Source of the DNA: Vanessa cardui | Lineage: Eukaryota; Arthropoda; Insecta; Lepidoptera; Nymphalidae | Assembly (NCBI RefSeq): GCF_905220365.1 | Contig: NC_061131.1 | Span: 5,332,001 to 5,396,000, forward strand | Length of the DNA: 64,000 nucleotides | Direction: 5' to 3' | Shown here: positions 34,259-46,839 of the stretch, piece by piece | Position numbering within the stretch: the first letter of the stretch is position 1 | Layout of the letters: each line of letters opens with the position of its first letter | Made by a program: the position numbers and the translations under genes | The notes under the pieces: model-generated | What the model was told of the DNA's origin: nothing | The model's input: only the letters and a program-made list of their open reading frames with translations | Database searches by the model: none

Positions 34259-34929
34259 ATGTGACAGCAAAGACCAAGTTTTTATATTTTTGTTGCTAAT
34301 TTTAAATTCATTTATTAAAGCTTTGCTTCTAACTGCGCATCTACCCAATGCACAAGTAACGTTTATCTACCAGATCGATCTGCACTATCAAAATAAACGT
34401 ACGTCATAATATATTTTACTAATTACATTACATTAAAATTGTTGTATTAATGTTAGCTTTATTTTATGTTATTGCGATTTAAACATAATTATACACTTAT
34501 TTTTAAAAATCATATTTGATAAAACGTAATATTTGAATTAATTATAATTATTTTATTTCGAGTGTTAACTCAAATATTTTATTAAATATCAAATTATATT
34601 TTATGTAAATGCAAACTAAAATTTAAAACTTTTATTACTTTACGTTTTAAACTATTTAAACAAAACGTTTTCGAGATTTATTAATTAACACCTAATTTTG
34701 TTATTCAAAAGTTCAAATTGCAAGTAAATTCAGGATAACTTATTACCTTCTTGTTTTTGCTCAAACCGTCATATACTTTAAAACTTCAATGAAAGCTTTA
34801 TATTGAAGATAAAAAAATAGTTAAGGTTATTGGGATTAACGTAAAATTGAAAAAGAAGTTGCTAAATGAAAGTAAGAAAGATATGTAAAAAGACAATTAA
34901 AAAATATGAAATGACTTTCCGACCTCATA
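34259..34929. other. AT-rich unique sequence, no gene seen
   Basis: No recognised repeat or exon. Confidence 0.55.
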
Positions 34930-35192
34930 TATTTTTTTATGGTATAGGTTGGCGGACAAGCATATAGGCCACCTGATGAAAAATGGTACGCTGTAAGAAA
35001 TATTAACTATTCCTTACATCATCAATGTGCTACTAACTTCGGAACTAAGATGTTATGTCCCTTGTGCCTGTAGTTACACTGGCTCACTCACCCTTCAAAC
35101 CGGAACACAACAATACTGAGTACAGTTATTTGGCGGCAGAATAACTGATGAGTGGGCGGTACCTACCAAGATAGGCTTGCACAAATCCTAAT
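34930..35192 (-). repeat. LepR copy, well preserved
   Basis: GGTTGGCGGACAAGCATATA, GTTATGTCCCTTGTGCCTGT, ACACTGGCTCACTCACCCTT and GATGAGTGGGCGGTACCTAC, ending CTTGCACAAATCC. About 30 bases around GGTCACCATCGCCC are deleted. Confidence 0.88.
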
Positions 35193-35609
35193 TAATTGTT
35201 GACAATTTAAAGATAACTAAAGCTACATCATATTTGTTTTCAAACCCTAACTTAAATGTAGTAACGCAGGTAAGGATTCGATATCAAAATTGAAATCATC
35301 GCATATGCTCTAGAGGTAATCTGGAAGAAAAAAATCGAAGCTCACTGCAGAACACGAGCGTAAAATGACAAAATGATGTCATTAATTGTGATTAGTAAGA
35401 TGTATAGGTTATAAGTCATCAAACTGCTGAAAAAAGAGAGTTAAGATAACAAAAAAGGATAATTACCACTTCATCCAAAATATTAGGATTTCACTGTTAA
35501 GATAAAACGCGACAAGTACATTACAACCAACCAAATATTGTTCGACGCCGAATATATTTTTTAAACCGGCCGCTAAAAGTGTATAAAATTTTCTCTTATG
35601 CTATTTTAA

Positions 35610-35790
35610 TGTATCCAAAAAAATCAAAATAAACTTTATTCAATTATGCTTTTACAAGCACTTTTGAATCGTCATTTTACAATTAAGTGAAGCTACCACC
35701 GGTTCGGAAAGTAGATTCTACCGAGAAGAACCGGCAAGAAATTCAGTAGTTACTATTTTTCAACATTAAAAAATTTCCTTTGGGATCAAG
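35610..35790 (-). mobile_element. LINE 3' end (lepidopteran, family uncertain)
   Basis: Read on the minus strand: CTTGCCGGTTCTTCTCGGTA, TCTACTTTCCGAACCGGTGG, CGATTCAAAAGTGCTTGTAA, then GAATAAAGTTTATTTTGATT, a 3' end with an AATAAA signal. This block is very common in Lepidoptera as the end of a non-LTR retrotransposon, CR1-like as far as I recall. Only the 3' end is present. Confidence 0.7.
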
Positions 35791-36329
35791 TCTGAGGTGC
35801 TATCAACCGGTTTAAGTATATGTAATTGTTTAACAAGTTACATAAAACTTCTCGTCCTTGTATCCAGGAATACACAACCCCATTTAGCCCTACTTTATCT
35901 TATTGCTGTAATAGACGAGTTATTTTGCCAAGTGCCGACTCATAATGTTTAATGTACCGGGGTATGTAAAAAACTGTTATTGCTTTTTAAATACTAATGT
36001 ATGATAATTACTAATAAATTTTATTTTACTGTAACGATGCACCTAAGAGTACAATAGTTGTGTAACTATATTTTAATAAATAAACAAAGAGTAAATAAGT
36101 TTCAAAGGAAAAAAATCAAAAAATTATAAATTCCAAGTAAACACCAGTACATATTATGTGAAAATCTTAGTTACGTGTACCATAGTGATGGAAAATCTCG
36201 TAAGGAAATATTTACTTTATTATTTGGGTATGTATACATCCATCTTATAAGGGTGTATTGAAATTGTATGTAGGAAGCTCCTCCAGTGGTACTTGTACGG
36301 ACTGTTACTCTTTACTTCGATTTCGAAAT
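35791..36329. other. AT-rich unique sequence, no gene seen
   Basis: No exon or repeat recognised. Confidence 0.5.
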
Positions 36330-36553
36330 CTGGGAGGACTCTGTGGCAGTTACTGTCCATTTATCACTTACTAAGAATTGTTTCTGTTAAAGATAACTGC
36401 AATGTATGAGGCAGTGCAACTCCAGGCACAAGGGACGAAATAACTTAGTCCCCAAGATTGATAGCGCGCTAACGATGTATATTTCTTAATGTCAACGTTT
36501 ATGTACAGAGGTAATCATTCACCACCAAGTACCATTGGCAGTTTACCTTCCTA
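36330..36553 (+). repeat. LepR copy, degenerate
   Basis: GCAACTCCAGGCACAAGGGA, CTTAGTCCCCAAGATTGATA and a weak GTAATCATTCACCACC segment correspond to the second half of LepR. The first half is hardly recognisable. Confidence 0.55.
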
Positions 36554-37253
36554 CTTAAAATGAACCAAAAATATAAAGAATTTATGTTTTATCTTCGGCT
36601 TCTATGAAAATAATAACTGATTAAAGCCTAAGCTCCAAGATCAATGCTGTACTGATCTTTAACGATTAATTATGAACGTTATCTTTCAATATAACATTTA
36701 TCACATGTCATTATTTTAAAGTTCAAAACTCTTATTCAATTTAGATAATTTTCAATTTATGAAGGATTCATAAATAAAGGGTCTCTAATGGTTTTAGAAT
36801 ATATGACATTTTTTTAGTAACGTTGCGTATTCGATAATAAGAAATATTAAATAAATTATTATGAGGAAATTATGAGCTTAGCAGATGTTTTATTTTATAA
36901 TTACTATAATGGTAATTGTATAGGGTATAATTACGCTTAATAACAATCAAAATGTCAATGGTAACAGAAATAAATTTTTAAGAACTTAAATACCCCTTTA
37001 AGTTAAGTTTAGCGTAACGCGTAAGTAATGAGTTTTTAGTTAGCCTATAGTTACGTCGTAGAAAAGATTAAATTGCAGCTTGTTTGTTTATTTATTAAGT
37101 ACTTAAGACTTTACGTACTTTAATAATGTATTTACAAATGTCTTTACGGCTTTATTTTTTATATTGAAAAAAACTTGAGATGGAATTATTTTACAATTTA
37201 TTCTAGAAAATTTAATGGTTTGATAAGAGCAAATTAAACCTTAATTTAGACAA
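36554..37253. other. AT-rich unique sequence, no gene seen
   Basis: No exon or repeat recognised. Confidence 0.55.
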
Positions 37254-37404
37254 TGCGCAAGCGCATATTCGCAGTACGGAAGAGCTGAGGGGGCGGGGCA
37301 AGTGCCTTCGGCCAGCGTGACCGGCCCACGCATCGACTGTATCATGACATGCTCCTATTGTTACCCTCGACGGCTAGAGCAATTAGGTGTATAGTATTGT
37401 ACCT
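37254..37404 (+). promoter_or_regulatory. GC-rich duplicated element, copy A
   Basis: Begins TGCGCAAGCGCAT (NRF-1/Ewg-like GCGCAAGCGC), then ACGGAAGAG, a GC-box GGGGGCGGGG, AAGTGCCTTCGGCCAGCGTG and ACCGGCCCACGC, and later CATGCTCCTATTGTTACC. A clearly related element starts at 37956. Motif order suggests a promoter or enhancer module, but a dispersed repeat family is equally possible. Confidence 0.45.
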
Positions 37405-37496
37405 ACAACATACCCTTCAATGTATAAATCTCAAGACCAAGTCGCGAGCTAGATTCCCGTCGTTAAAAAACGATAGGAGTTCTGTATTTTGATGTA

Positions 37497-37744
37497 ATGA
37501 GCCGAGAGGCCACCAATGATTGTAGGTTCAAACCCAGGCAAGCACCACTGAATATTCAAGTGCTTTACTTGTGTTTATAATTCATATCGAGCTCGGCGGT
37601 GAATGAAAACATCGTGCAGAAACCTGCATGTGTCTAATTTCATAGAAATTCTGCCAGATGTGTATACTGCATTGGAACAGCGTGGTGGAGTATGTTGCAA
37701 ACCTACTCCTAAAAGGGGGAAATTTATAGGCTGTTGTTGTTGTT
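37497..37744 (+). mobile_element. Metulj-like SINE, internally deleted
   Basis: GAGCCGAGAGGCCACCAATG lacks the segment with the rest of box A. B box GTTCAAACCCAGG is intact. The body has GGTGAATGAAAACATCGTGC and CATTGGAACAGCGTGGTGG, and the end is shortened (AAAGGGGGAAATTTATAGGC). It lies between the two copies of the GC-rich duplicated element. Confidence 0.9.
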
Positions 37745-37955
37745 GACATTGCATCAAAGAACTTGTAATGCAATAATCAATATCAATGATTATGTATGCA
37801 TGACGATTATTTAGGTGTAAAATCGCAAAATTATTTATGAGCAAAAATATGATAGCAATTTTATCGATATAAGTCCGATACAAAAAAGTAAAGCATTTAC
37901 AAACGCGTGCATGTTTGTGTGTTTATTATCGAACGGATGTTTAGTAGTAGTGTGT

Positions 37956-38096
37956 TGCGCAAGCGCATGTTCTGCACGGAAGAGTCGGGGCGGAGCGAGT
38001 GCCCTCGGCTAACGTGACCAGCCCACGCGGGCCATATCTCCTTGTGACATTCCTCTATTGTTGCTGTTTTCTAGGCTATTAGATACAGTATCGTCC
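37956..38096 (+). promoter_or_regulatory. GC-rich duplicated element, copy B
   Basis: Parallels copy A base for base in order: TGCGCAAGCGCAT, ACGGAAGAG, GGGGCGGAGCGAGTGCCCTC, AACGTGACCAGCCCACGC, then GACATTCCTCTATTGTTGC. I judge over three-quarters identity by eye across the first 80 bases. Orientation is the same, so this is a direct duplication 702 bp apart. Confidence 0.45.
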
Positions 38097-38396
38097 GCTG
38101 TATCATTAAAGACGTTTGTTTTCATTATATATTTCACTAACTATCCAGCTAAACTATAATAAGATATATATTTTTATAAGACTGTGTTGTGAGTTTGGAT
38201 ATGAAATAAAAAGAAACTACTAAAACCTCTTTGCGCTGTTCTCGATCTTTCGAAAGCAGTTAAGTACAGCTGTACTAAGTGTCTCTTCATGACATAACTA
38301 GTTCGTTTGTAAAATATAAAAACGAAGGCACACATTCTGATGGCTCTTAAAAAAAAATTAAATGGATGAGCCTGAAAAAAATATCAAACATCAATT

Positions 38397-38470
38397 TCTA
38401 TTTATTATAGCTATCATATTCTATTTATTATACTTATTATACATTTATATATTCTATTTATTATACATTG
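38397..38470. repeat. Imperfect AT-rich tandem repeat
   Basis: Several repeats of 'attctatttattata' with small variations. Likely a degenerate minisatellite. Confidence 0.6.
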
Positions 38471-38479
38471 TCAATACTC

Positions 38480-38724
38480 AATACGAAGTATAAAACAAAG
38501 TCGCTTGCCACCCTCTGTCCCTATGTATGCTTAAATCATTAAAATTACAGGACGGATTTTGATGCAGTTTTCTTCGTATAATACCTGTACCATATAGTAG
38601 AGAAACACTGATAATTTTAGAGGTTTCTGAAGTGATGTCGTAAGTAAAAAAAAAATTATGCATTTACATTTCATTATATTCAGCACCACAATTGCACCTG
38701 TGCGAAGCCGGGTAGGGTCGCTAG
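38480..38724 (+). mobile_element. Short Helitron-like element (GTCGC family)
   Basis: Starts near AGTATAAAACAAAGTCGCTT, has CTATGTATGCTTAAATCATT, GACGGATTTTGATGCAGTTT, GAAACACTGATAATTTTAGA, and ends GCGAAGCCGGGTAGGGTCGC then TAG before T. The CTAG|T 3' terminus is intact. The minus-strand ORF at 38478-38663 is incidental. Confidence 0.7.
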
Positions 38725-39964
38725 TAATATTATAATGAAAAGTTACATGGCATTAAAGGGGAAATAGTTGTAACGTGATTAATAAAATAACCAGTGAGCT
38801 TTCGAGGAAACATTTCGAGTTAGGGCGTGCATCATACAAATTAATATTCAGTTCGTATGCAACTGGAAATCCTGTTCAAAACGTGTAACACATTTTGAAG
38901 CAATTAGTCGCGCCTACAACCAAACTACCTATAGCTACATTAAACCCTTTTGGCTTCCTAAAATCCAGTCTTAATAAAATTATATGCCTAAAACATGACT
39001 TTCAAATTTTGAATACAGTTGCGATAAATAGAAAATTCCTTTATTGAATTGAAATGACAACAAATTACATTTGTAAAAAAATTGTAAGTATTGGAAATTT
39101 AAACAAGAAGAAATTAAAAATATAAGAATCTACTAAGCGTAAGAGAGATCGCAGTGGGACCACGGACTGTGTAAGGGAGAGTATGTAAAAGAATAGCGTA
39201 GTATATATAACGTATGTGCATTAGTATATTAGGCCGCTTGTATCATTTATATTTTGAAATATCGAAAATCAAAAGTTGTCTAAATAAAACCTCTAGGAGG
39301 TAAGTAGTAAGACTGCTTTTTGTAATGCAATGCATACTTTTATTATTAAAAAAAAATTGTCGACAAAGAAAAAAATAACTATACTCATTTTAAATCGACG
39401 TTAATATAAGTCACTAATATAACCGGAATACCATATCCTACATAACGAATTAGCGTAATTTAATCGTCATTATAAGACACAAAATTCAATTAGAATGAAA
39501 TAAGAAAGGATTTACTTACTAAATTTAGGCAAATTGATGCAATATGTATGAATATATTTATAAGTAATTTAAATTATTGAAAAATAAACCCTTAAAACAT
39601 CTACCTACAAATACTATGTCCAAATAACTCGTTAGTGCTTAATCGCTCGGCTAGCGCCAACTGTGACCTCCATTAAGAGTTTAAGTTGTTTTTTCAAAAG
39701 TGAACGAATGCCCTGGAACATGTTTTGACAAAAAATATCCCCTACCGAAAATTACATTCTGTCAATACTTAAAATGTTAAAATTCAAGATAAACAAAAAT
39801 ATTTTATTAAATATTCAAAAATAATAATGTAAAACGTAAATGTTTTAATATTGATTCTGTTTCCGGATTGTCAAAATAATAATGTTTGTCAAAATCGTAT
39901 GTTAAACATATTAATCGTTAATACTAAAAGTGTAAAATATATTATGGAATACTTTAAATTAAAC
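38725..39964. other. AT-rich unique sequence, no gene seen
   Basis: No recognised repeat or exon. Confidence 0.55.
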
Positions 39965-40216
39965 AACGACCTCCGTGGTCGAGTAGTGTGTTCACCGGTT
40001 TTCATGGGTACGTTCCGAGGTCCTGGGTTCGATTCCAAACCGAGTCGATGTAGAAAATGTTTATTAATCTTCTACGTTATCTTGGGTCTGTGTGTTTATG
40101 TTCATCGTTACTTCTGATATTCCATAACACAAGTGCTTTAGCTACTTACATTGGGATCAGAGTAATATAGATATTAGAGTATGTGATGTTGGCCAATATT
40201 ATTATTTATTATTATG
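39965..40216 (+). mobile_element. Second tRNA-derived SINE family, copy 2
   Basis: CGACCTCCGTGGTCGAGTAG (A-box region), TTCATGGGTACG, B box CCTGGGTTCGATTCC, body GAGTCGATGTAGAAAATGTT, TCTTGGGTCTGTGTGTTTAT, CCATAACACAAGTGCTTTAG and TACATTGGGATCAGAGTAAT. It matches the minus-strand copy at 14.1 kb. The ORF at 39851-40117 runs into it by chance. Confidence 0.88.
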
Positions 40217-41575
40217 GAATCTCTGTCAATTTCTTTGTTATTTATAATACTTCACCGCATTTCTTATACCTATAGTTACTTTTCTTAAATAACAGAGTAA
40301 ATATCGGTAAATAATGAAGGGATCGTATTATTTTCAATTCGTTGTCGGCGTTCATGTAATGATTGCTATTCGATTATAGTGCGTTGTAAAAGAGGGCCCG
40401 TGGATTACAGTTACAACAGAAGTAGAAAACATTTCGGAGCGAAATTATTTATTCATTACTGTTAAATATAAAAATATCCTAAATGTTTTCTCTAATTGTT
40501 AAAATTTCACCATACAAATATTATTTATATTAGTCATTAATAATTAATTAGGTATAACTCTTATACAGTTATATTATAGCCAAGTCAAAAATGATATCGA
40601 TCAAGAATATTGATTGTTTATTTCAAAGTTACGCAATGCAACACAAAAATAACTTTCAGACTGTCAAATTCAAATGCTTAAAGCCAAATGTTTAAGGCAA
40701 CTGGCTTCAGTTTAAAGAACAGGCTAAGGGAGATTGCTGTCATCACAAAACTATCTAGGGTTCGTCATTTGGAGTACTGAGATGCTATACCTGTTTCAGG
40801 TACATTCTTGCTTCGGCCATTGTTCATTTGAACAATATTTCTTATCTTTATTTTAAGACTAATTTATTAACATAAGAATTAACAACATTAAATGCTTAAA
40901 TATATACAAATATGAACTAAAACTAGTTACTGTATAAAAACTTTAAGACTTAAAATTATTTTTTATATGAAATCATTTTGCATAGAATATTTTAAAAATC
41001 TTTGAAATGTTATAATTTAGTGATGATATTAGATATTTATACTATGCTATGGTATATGCATTTTTTATCAATGAAATCAAAATAGAGTTTTTAATTTAAT
41101 GCGTTTATATTAAAAGTAAAGTTACAACAAACGTTTCAGAATAAAGAGTATACTGTGAAGCACTACACACAGTTCATTAGTTACTCGTAAACACCAAAAC
41201 AATTACATAGATATACCTTCTTGTGATTGGTTGTTAGTTGTTATATAATAAAAATTACCTGGTATTCTTCCTTGGATTTCCAAGCTGTTTCATTCACAAG
41301 TAAGATAGGCTGATCGCGCCAATGATTGAAGGTGGAGACATGAGAACAGTATTTTTCTCTTGAATAATGTATGTGTGAATATAACATTTTATATATAATA
41401 ATTTTTATTATTGTTTAACGTTCAAGTCTCTTTTTTTTCTTAATGACGTCTCACCGTAATTAATATACATAGCAAGGAGGTTTTTATTCAACTCGAACAT
41501 CGGCATAGTTCCTTTCACATTTATAACATTAATATAGAATAGAAATATAGATTGTTATTTAATAGCGAGAAGGTA
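40217..41575. other. AT-rich unique sequence, no gene seen
   Basis: No recognised repeat or exon. Confidence 0.55.
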
Positions 41576-41775
41576 CAAGAATGACCGAAGCTAAAAAGTT
41601 AACGTTCGTCGTGCTAAAACAAACTAGTCCTGAGGGCAAAGGCGTGTCCGATGCGATGGTAAGGCACGCGCCGGATGTAACCAGAGATTAGAAGGCATTA
41701 CAGCCCAGCCGTCTCCGTAGGAGGCTTCGGAGCGATACACAACGGTATTAGTTGTTACAGACTGGTAATAAATTG
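41576..41775. promoter_or_regulatory. GC-richer island, candidate regulatory element
   Basis: CTAGTCCTGAGGGCAAAGGC, GTAAGGCACGCGCCGGATGT and CCGTCTCCGTAGGAGGCTTC form a GC-richer block. The last contains a small stem (CTCCGTAGGAG). No open frame or repeat match is seen. Confidence 0.28.
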
Positions 41776-43089
41776 ACTCGATACCGCTTCGAAATTAAAA
41801 GGAAACTTTAATGCGTGTAATATTTTACCGTATTCATTTATAATTTTTGATATAGTCTTCTGATAAAAGTATATTAATATTTTACAATTCCAATAAAACC
41901 ATTCCAGCAAATAGACCTTCTGGTGGTCACATCTGCTCGTAGGCGTTGCGAGGAGTATATTATCTTCGAGTGTATAATCAATCCTTATATTATCTAAGCT
42001 TTGCCAACCAGTTGATTTAATATGTTATCCCTTAAGTATGAAGTGCTTACCAGTAAAATAATTGATGTATGAATGATACCTACACACGTGATCCTGCATA
42101 TTTACCTAACGACTTATTATTAGTTATTCCAGACATTATTACACAATAATGTGAGCACTACAATATAATTGGCCAAGTTATTAAAAGTATACTGTTGTAA
42201 GTAAATAAAGTATTCTATGATAAGAAATTCGAAACTCACCGAAGATCGCGTGTAATGTCAAAAAGTTAATGCGACATTGACTATAATGATTATAATATGT
42301 ACAGTATGCATGTATCAAAACGGCATACATATTTAATAAGTAAGTCGTTTGTCAACATTTCGCAAGTGATATACGTAGTGAAATCTTACACATTGGTACT
42401 GCTCTTACTAGTTTTCATAATAGGTACGCTTATATTAATATTAACGAAATATTTTTAATAAACGTATTCTTAATCCGGCCGCTTTGCTGTTTTAAATGAA
42501 CTCAAAATCAATGGATTTTTTTTAATATATTAATAGTCTTTACAACTTAGGAATGATTACACCTCGATTAGTTATTGTCTCATTCCGATATCATTTTCAA
42601 ATGAATACGTACAAAGAAAAATATTCAGTATATATATTCTTTCAATCAAATTATAAGTTTAATTTGCGAGTCAATGATATTAACGAACAACAAGTTCGAT
42701 TCAAAAGGCAATAAAGTATCACGCAGTCTGTAATGACAAGCAGATATGTCGATACAGTATGAAGCGTATCGCTGGATCTTCATGAGGGTGTCGCGCCAAA
42801 ATGATAATTTTATCAAGATCACAATTCGAACGTAAGTGCGTAGTTGTTCAATTAATTAAAACGTCACAATAATGCATTCTTATGTATTAATCCTTCCTGA
42901 CAAGACCACAGAAATTAATTTATATCAGAAATGGCATGTATGTTTAAAAAAAAAGTTACTTTCTTTTAATAGTTCTTAATATCAATATAATTTCTCTCTA
43001 AGCAATAGCTGTCACTTACATGTTCACTCTTGTATTTTGTTAAGATAAAAAGTAACCTATATCTTTCTCTATATGTACCAAAGCTACAT
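41776..43089. other. AT-rich unique sequence, no gene seen
   Basis: Mild GC-richer spots at 41920-41960 and 42770-42800 (GCTGGATCTTCATGAGGGTG) only. No gene. Confidence 0.5.
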
Positions 43090-43345
43090 AATACATAACC
43101 GGCCAAGCAAACGAGTCACCTTGTAGTAAGTCATCACCACCGCCCATATTTTTTTGCGTCAAAGAAATATTTACCATTCGTTACATTCGCTAGCGCCATT
43201 GATCTACTTACATTGGGAATTATAATATTTCCCTTGTGCCACCCTGGCAATCTTAACACAACAATAATATATATAGCTATTTGGCAGTACAATATGAATT
43301 ATCACCACGAAAGTATAGGCTAGGTTTCCCTTTGCTTAAAGTATG
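43090..43345 (-). repeat. LepR copy, degenerate
   Basis: AAGTCATCACCACCGCCCAT, CTTGTGCCACCCTGGCAATC, TTAACACAACAATAATAT and TATTTGGCAGTACAATATG keep LepR order with heavy divergence and internal deletion. Confidence 0.65.
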
Positions 43346-44321
43346 GCTAAGCAAAAAAATATATCTAGTAATTGAACTTATAAACGCCTTTTAATACTGT
43401 CGATTGATGAATGAAAGATGATTGTTTTTTAATTAAATTAAATCAAGACAATTTACTATATCAAATTCAATTTAATGTTAATTATAATTACGATACGAAT
43501 TAGCCTTAATATGCGTCCTCCAAATTACTAATATTCTTGACACGCACATCATGCAAACATGCCCCTTCCACGAAACTTGCTGCTCTGAGGTAGAGTTGGC
43601 CTTAAGTGCAATCGCCAATCTAGATGCAGGTGCTTAGGTAACCATCTGCGCTTGCTCCATTCGACAAATGTCTAATAATAATGTTACGCCACACATTACG
43701 TATATGTACTTAAGAACTAGATCGAATCTTGTTTATTCATTCTGAGCAAAAACAAAAATTAATTGATATTAAAGCTAAACTACAAAGAACTCGAAAAAAA
43801 ATTAAGATATTTATACATATATTTTTTTTAATATATCAATTTTGTGAAGAAAGCTACCCTAGATAGTTCAAAAACTTATTGACGAATGTCTACATCAAAT
43901 TAGTAAGGCTTAGATATATCTTCGTTTGTTTAAAGTTTTTATTTATTTAATTTATTCAAATTAAATTAAAAATAATTAAAAATACATTAATAATAACGCT
44001 CGACCTAATAGTTTTACATAAAATAATATACATACAGAGAAAAATCGTTTAAACCGTGGCAAGTTAGAGCCATTTTGTTGACACCAACCAATAACCAAAA
44101 CACTTCACAAAAGCTTAATAACAATCAGATGAACACAATAAATATATAAAGTATATTGAGTATATTATACTTCATGTAATATACTTTAAATACATACGTA
44201 TTTATTTATTAATACTAATATAAAAACAAATGCATTTCCCAGTGTCAGAGATTGAATAAAATAAAACCTATCTGACAGAGGTAAAACTACTTTCTGCCAG
44301 ATTGGTATTATTATTTTTTTT
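43346..44321. other. AT-rich unique sequence, no gene seen
   Basis: A GC-richer patch at 43550-43660 (GAGGTAGAGTTGGCCTTAAG) is unremarkable. No recognised repeat. Confidence 0.5.
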
Positions 44322-44574
44322 ATAGTTGGCGGACGAGCATATTGGCCACCTGATGGTAAGTGGTCACCATCACCCATAGACAATGAAGCTGTAAGAAATG
44401 TGAACTATTCCTTATATCGTCAATGTGTCACCAACCTTGGGAACTAAGATGTTATGTCCCTTATGCCTGTAGTTACACTGGCTCACTCACCCTTCAAACC
44501 GGAACACAACAATACTGACTACTGTTGGTACCTACCCAAATGGGCTTGCACAAAGCCCTACCACCAAGTAGAAT
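44322..44574 (-). repeat. LepR copy, well preserved
   Basis: AGTTGGCGGACGAGCATATT, GGTAAGTGGTCACCATCACC, GTTATGTCCCTTATGCCTGT, CAAACCGGAACACAACAATA, then a 30-40 base deletion before GGTACCTACCCAAATGGGCT and TGCACAAAGCCCTACCACC. ORFs at both ends are artefacts of the repeat. Confidence 0.9.
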
Positions 44575-45239
44575 TAATTTATATCTACAAACTTTATTGC
44601 AAAACTAATGCGTCTTATAAATTCACTTTACTACGTAAGTCTTAATACAAAAGATCAAAATATATTTCAATATTTTGAATCCAGCAAGGAGCCACGCTAG
44701 TTTATATTTAACAGTAAAATTGTTAAACACGACAACAAATTGATGCCAAACTCGAATGGCATTTGAATGGCTCTTATTCATAAAAATTGTTCAATACTTT
44801 AACATACATATATTTAGTTCATTAATTTTATTTGCTCAAATAAATTATATAACGCAACAAAATCAAATTGTAAAAAAAGCTGAGCTTAGCGCTACTGCAT
44901 TCTCTAACAGCAAACCTCAAAACGTATAAGAAAAGTTTTCAGTACTTTTGTTTTAACTTAAAAAAAAAAGAAAAGAAATAACGAAGAACTTTAAAAGAAC
45001 TGTACGAAAAGTAAATACATATTCTAAATAAAACTATCTAAAATATAGGTAGTTTACGTCAAGAAAATGAAATAATAAAAAAAGTATTAAAAAAAAAAAG
45101 TTTTGGCAAATAAATATGTTCCAAATTTAAATGAAGTAACCATGTTATTACTTAAAATTCAAAATTAGAAACGCACATCATTAAGCCAGTATTATTTCAA
45201 AGCTAACGCAAAAAAAATACACAAATTGATTAAAAAGAG
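44575..45239. other. AT-rich unique sequence, no gene seen
   Basis: Poly-A-rich. No recognised repeat or exon. Confidence 0.55.
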
Positions 45240-45720
45240 ATGAAGATATCGCAACGTAAGTCGCGAGGCATGTATCGACCGAATTAAATCAGTCACTGGC
45301 TGAAAAGAATCGTTTCTTGGCACGAATGGACAACAATGCCTGTTATTAAATAAGGAACGTTGATAACGAACGTGTAATTTGTTCTGTAATTAATGCGAGT
45401 CTGTGTGACGGGGCGTGAGTAAAGCTTTTCAACTCGCATGCAGAAGCGGTGTTTACAGATATTACTGACTCAGATGTACGTCGATGAAGTGCGATAACGA
45501 AGTAAAAGTTCCTCGTTTAATTAATTGTGACTAATTTTATACACTTTAAAAGCGCTTAATACGATACGTATACATTGTAATAATGTATGTACCGAACGGA
45601 TCGCATGTTCGTTGTAAAGAAAGCGGAAAAAGTGAAATGACCGGTTACCGAAATCTCATCTCGAATGTGGCCGCAGGTTGATGTCGGACCGAATTGCATT
45701 GTCAGTTGTCACGCGCTGAC
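45240..45720. promoter_or_regulatory. Complex GC-richer block, candidate regulatory DNA
   Basis: A 480-base stretch of moderate GC and high complexity with AAGTCGCGAGGCATGTATCG, GTGTGACGGGGCGTGAGTAA, TTACTGACTCAGATGTACGT (holding TGACTCA), TTCCTCGTTTAATTAATTGT (homeodomain-like ATTA core) and GTGAAATGACCGGTTACCGA. No repeats and no recognised exon. It directly precedes the second MITE. Confidence 0.32.
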
Positions 45721-45778
45721 TGTCGCCATATGTCGTTGGTTGCTATTTGTCAACTGTCGAAAGAATTCAAGGGAAATG

Positions 45779-46118
45779 TAGTACGACACAACTTAGATGT
45801 AACATCGGCAGTATTTGTAAAATCGATCACATCCGAATTAAGTACGCTATACCCAATTATCAATATTTATTTCTTGTGTGAATATGATCTTTACACGAAT
45901 GTTATAATTTGTAATATCATATGATCTGATATATTCGTTAATTTGACACGTTGATTAAATGCTCTTGCTTTCTCGGGTCGAACTGACGCGAGAGTCTATA
46001 GCGACGAATAGCGTCGAATTGCGCGATAGGGAGCTATTTCTATTGGTCGTGTAAATCGGCAGTAATCAATAAAACTGTATTGAATTTGCCGATGCTGCAT
46101 CTAAGTTGTGTCGTACTA
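45779..46118 (+). mobile_element. TA-flanked MITE, copy 2 (longest)
   Basis: Left terminus TAGTACGACACAACTTAGAT and right terminus ATCTAAGTTGTGTCGTACTA are perfect inverted repeats at the outer 20 bases. The right flank is TA; the left flank is TG, a probable point change. It shares the body with copies 1 and 3, in the same orientation as copy 1, and retains GCTCTTGCTTTCTCGGGTCG missing from copy 1. The ORF at 45694-45924 is read-through of it. Confidence 0.87.
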
Positions 46119-46839
46119 TACCTGACTCGTTTTAGCGATACATTCATAACCAAATTTGTCAACGGACTTTTATCGCTTTTTAATTATAAATTATTGTTAA
46201 ACGTTTAAGCATATTGATTGATTTATCGATTTTTTATTGATTAATATTGAAGAGCGATTAATCTTTTGAATAATAATTGGTATATTTTTATAATGTTATT
46301 CATTGAGACACGAGAAAAAAAATTAAAACCCATCTCAAGGCGAATGTGAGCGATAAGAAAGATGGCAGAGTACGTTCTCAGTTATACTTTACACCTTTAA
46401 AGCCTAAAGCTGAATTCTGTCAAAACAGAATGTATTACGTGCAATTTAATTAACATGTGTTTTTAATTAGCGCAAGTTGTGCGTTTCAAATACATTTTGC
46501 TTATTGACTTTTTAAAAGATTAATTGCATGTTCTAATTAATATTTAGACGTATTACTTTAGTATCTATATAAGGGCAACACTGCATAGAACGACTCTCTT
46601 AATTTATTTATGAGTTTATAACTTAATGTTATAACTTATTAATGCATGGATACAGCGACGTTGCTATGACATATTATGGCGGCAAAAATAACCGTTATCA
46701 GAATAATAAATAACATTAATTCGTATATAAATAAATCGTCTTGTATTTGTTACATTGTACGTATAGAATCCTTATAATACATAGATTTCACATAAACCAT
46801 AGTTACCAATTCATCTTTTTAAAGACTTCACTCCATTAA

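Noticed and set aside
41650..41672. TAAGGCACGCG at 41.65 kb, identical to the first 11 bases of miR-124
   Set aside because: The match stops after the seed region, the rest of the mature sequence differs, and I see no pre-miRNA hairpin with the expected star arm.
1993..44574. Repeated units spread over 40 kb as a possible CRISPR-like or satellite array
   Set aside because: The repeats are long, irregularly spaced, in both orientations and individually diverged, as for dispersed mobile elements in a eukaryotic genome.
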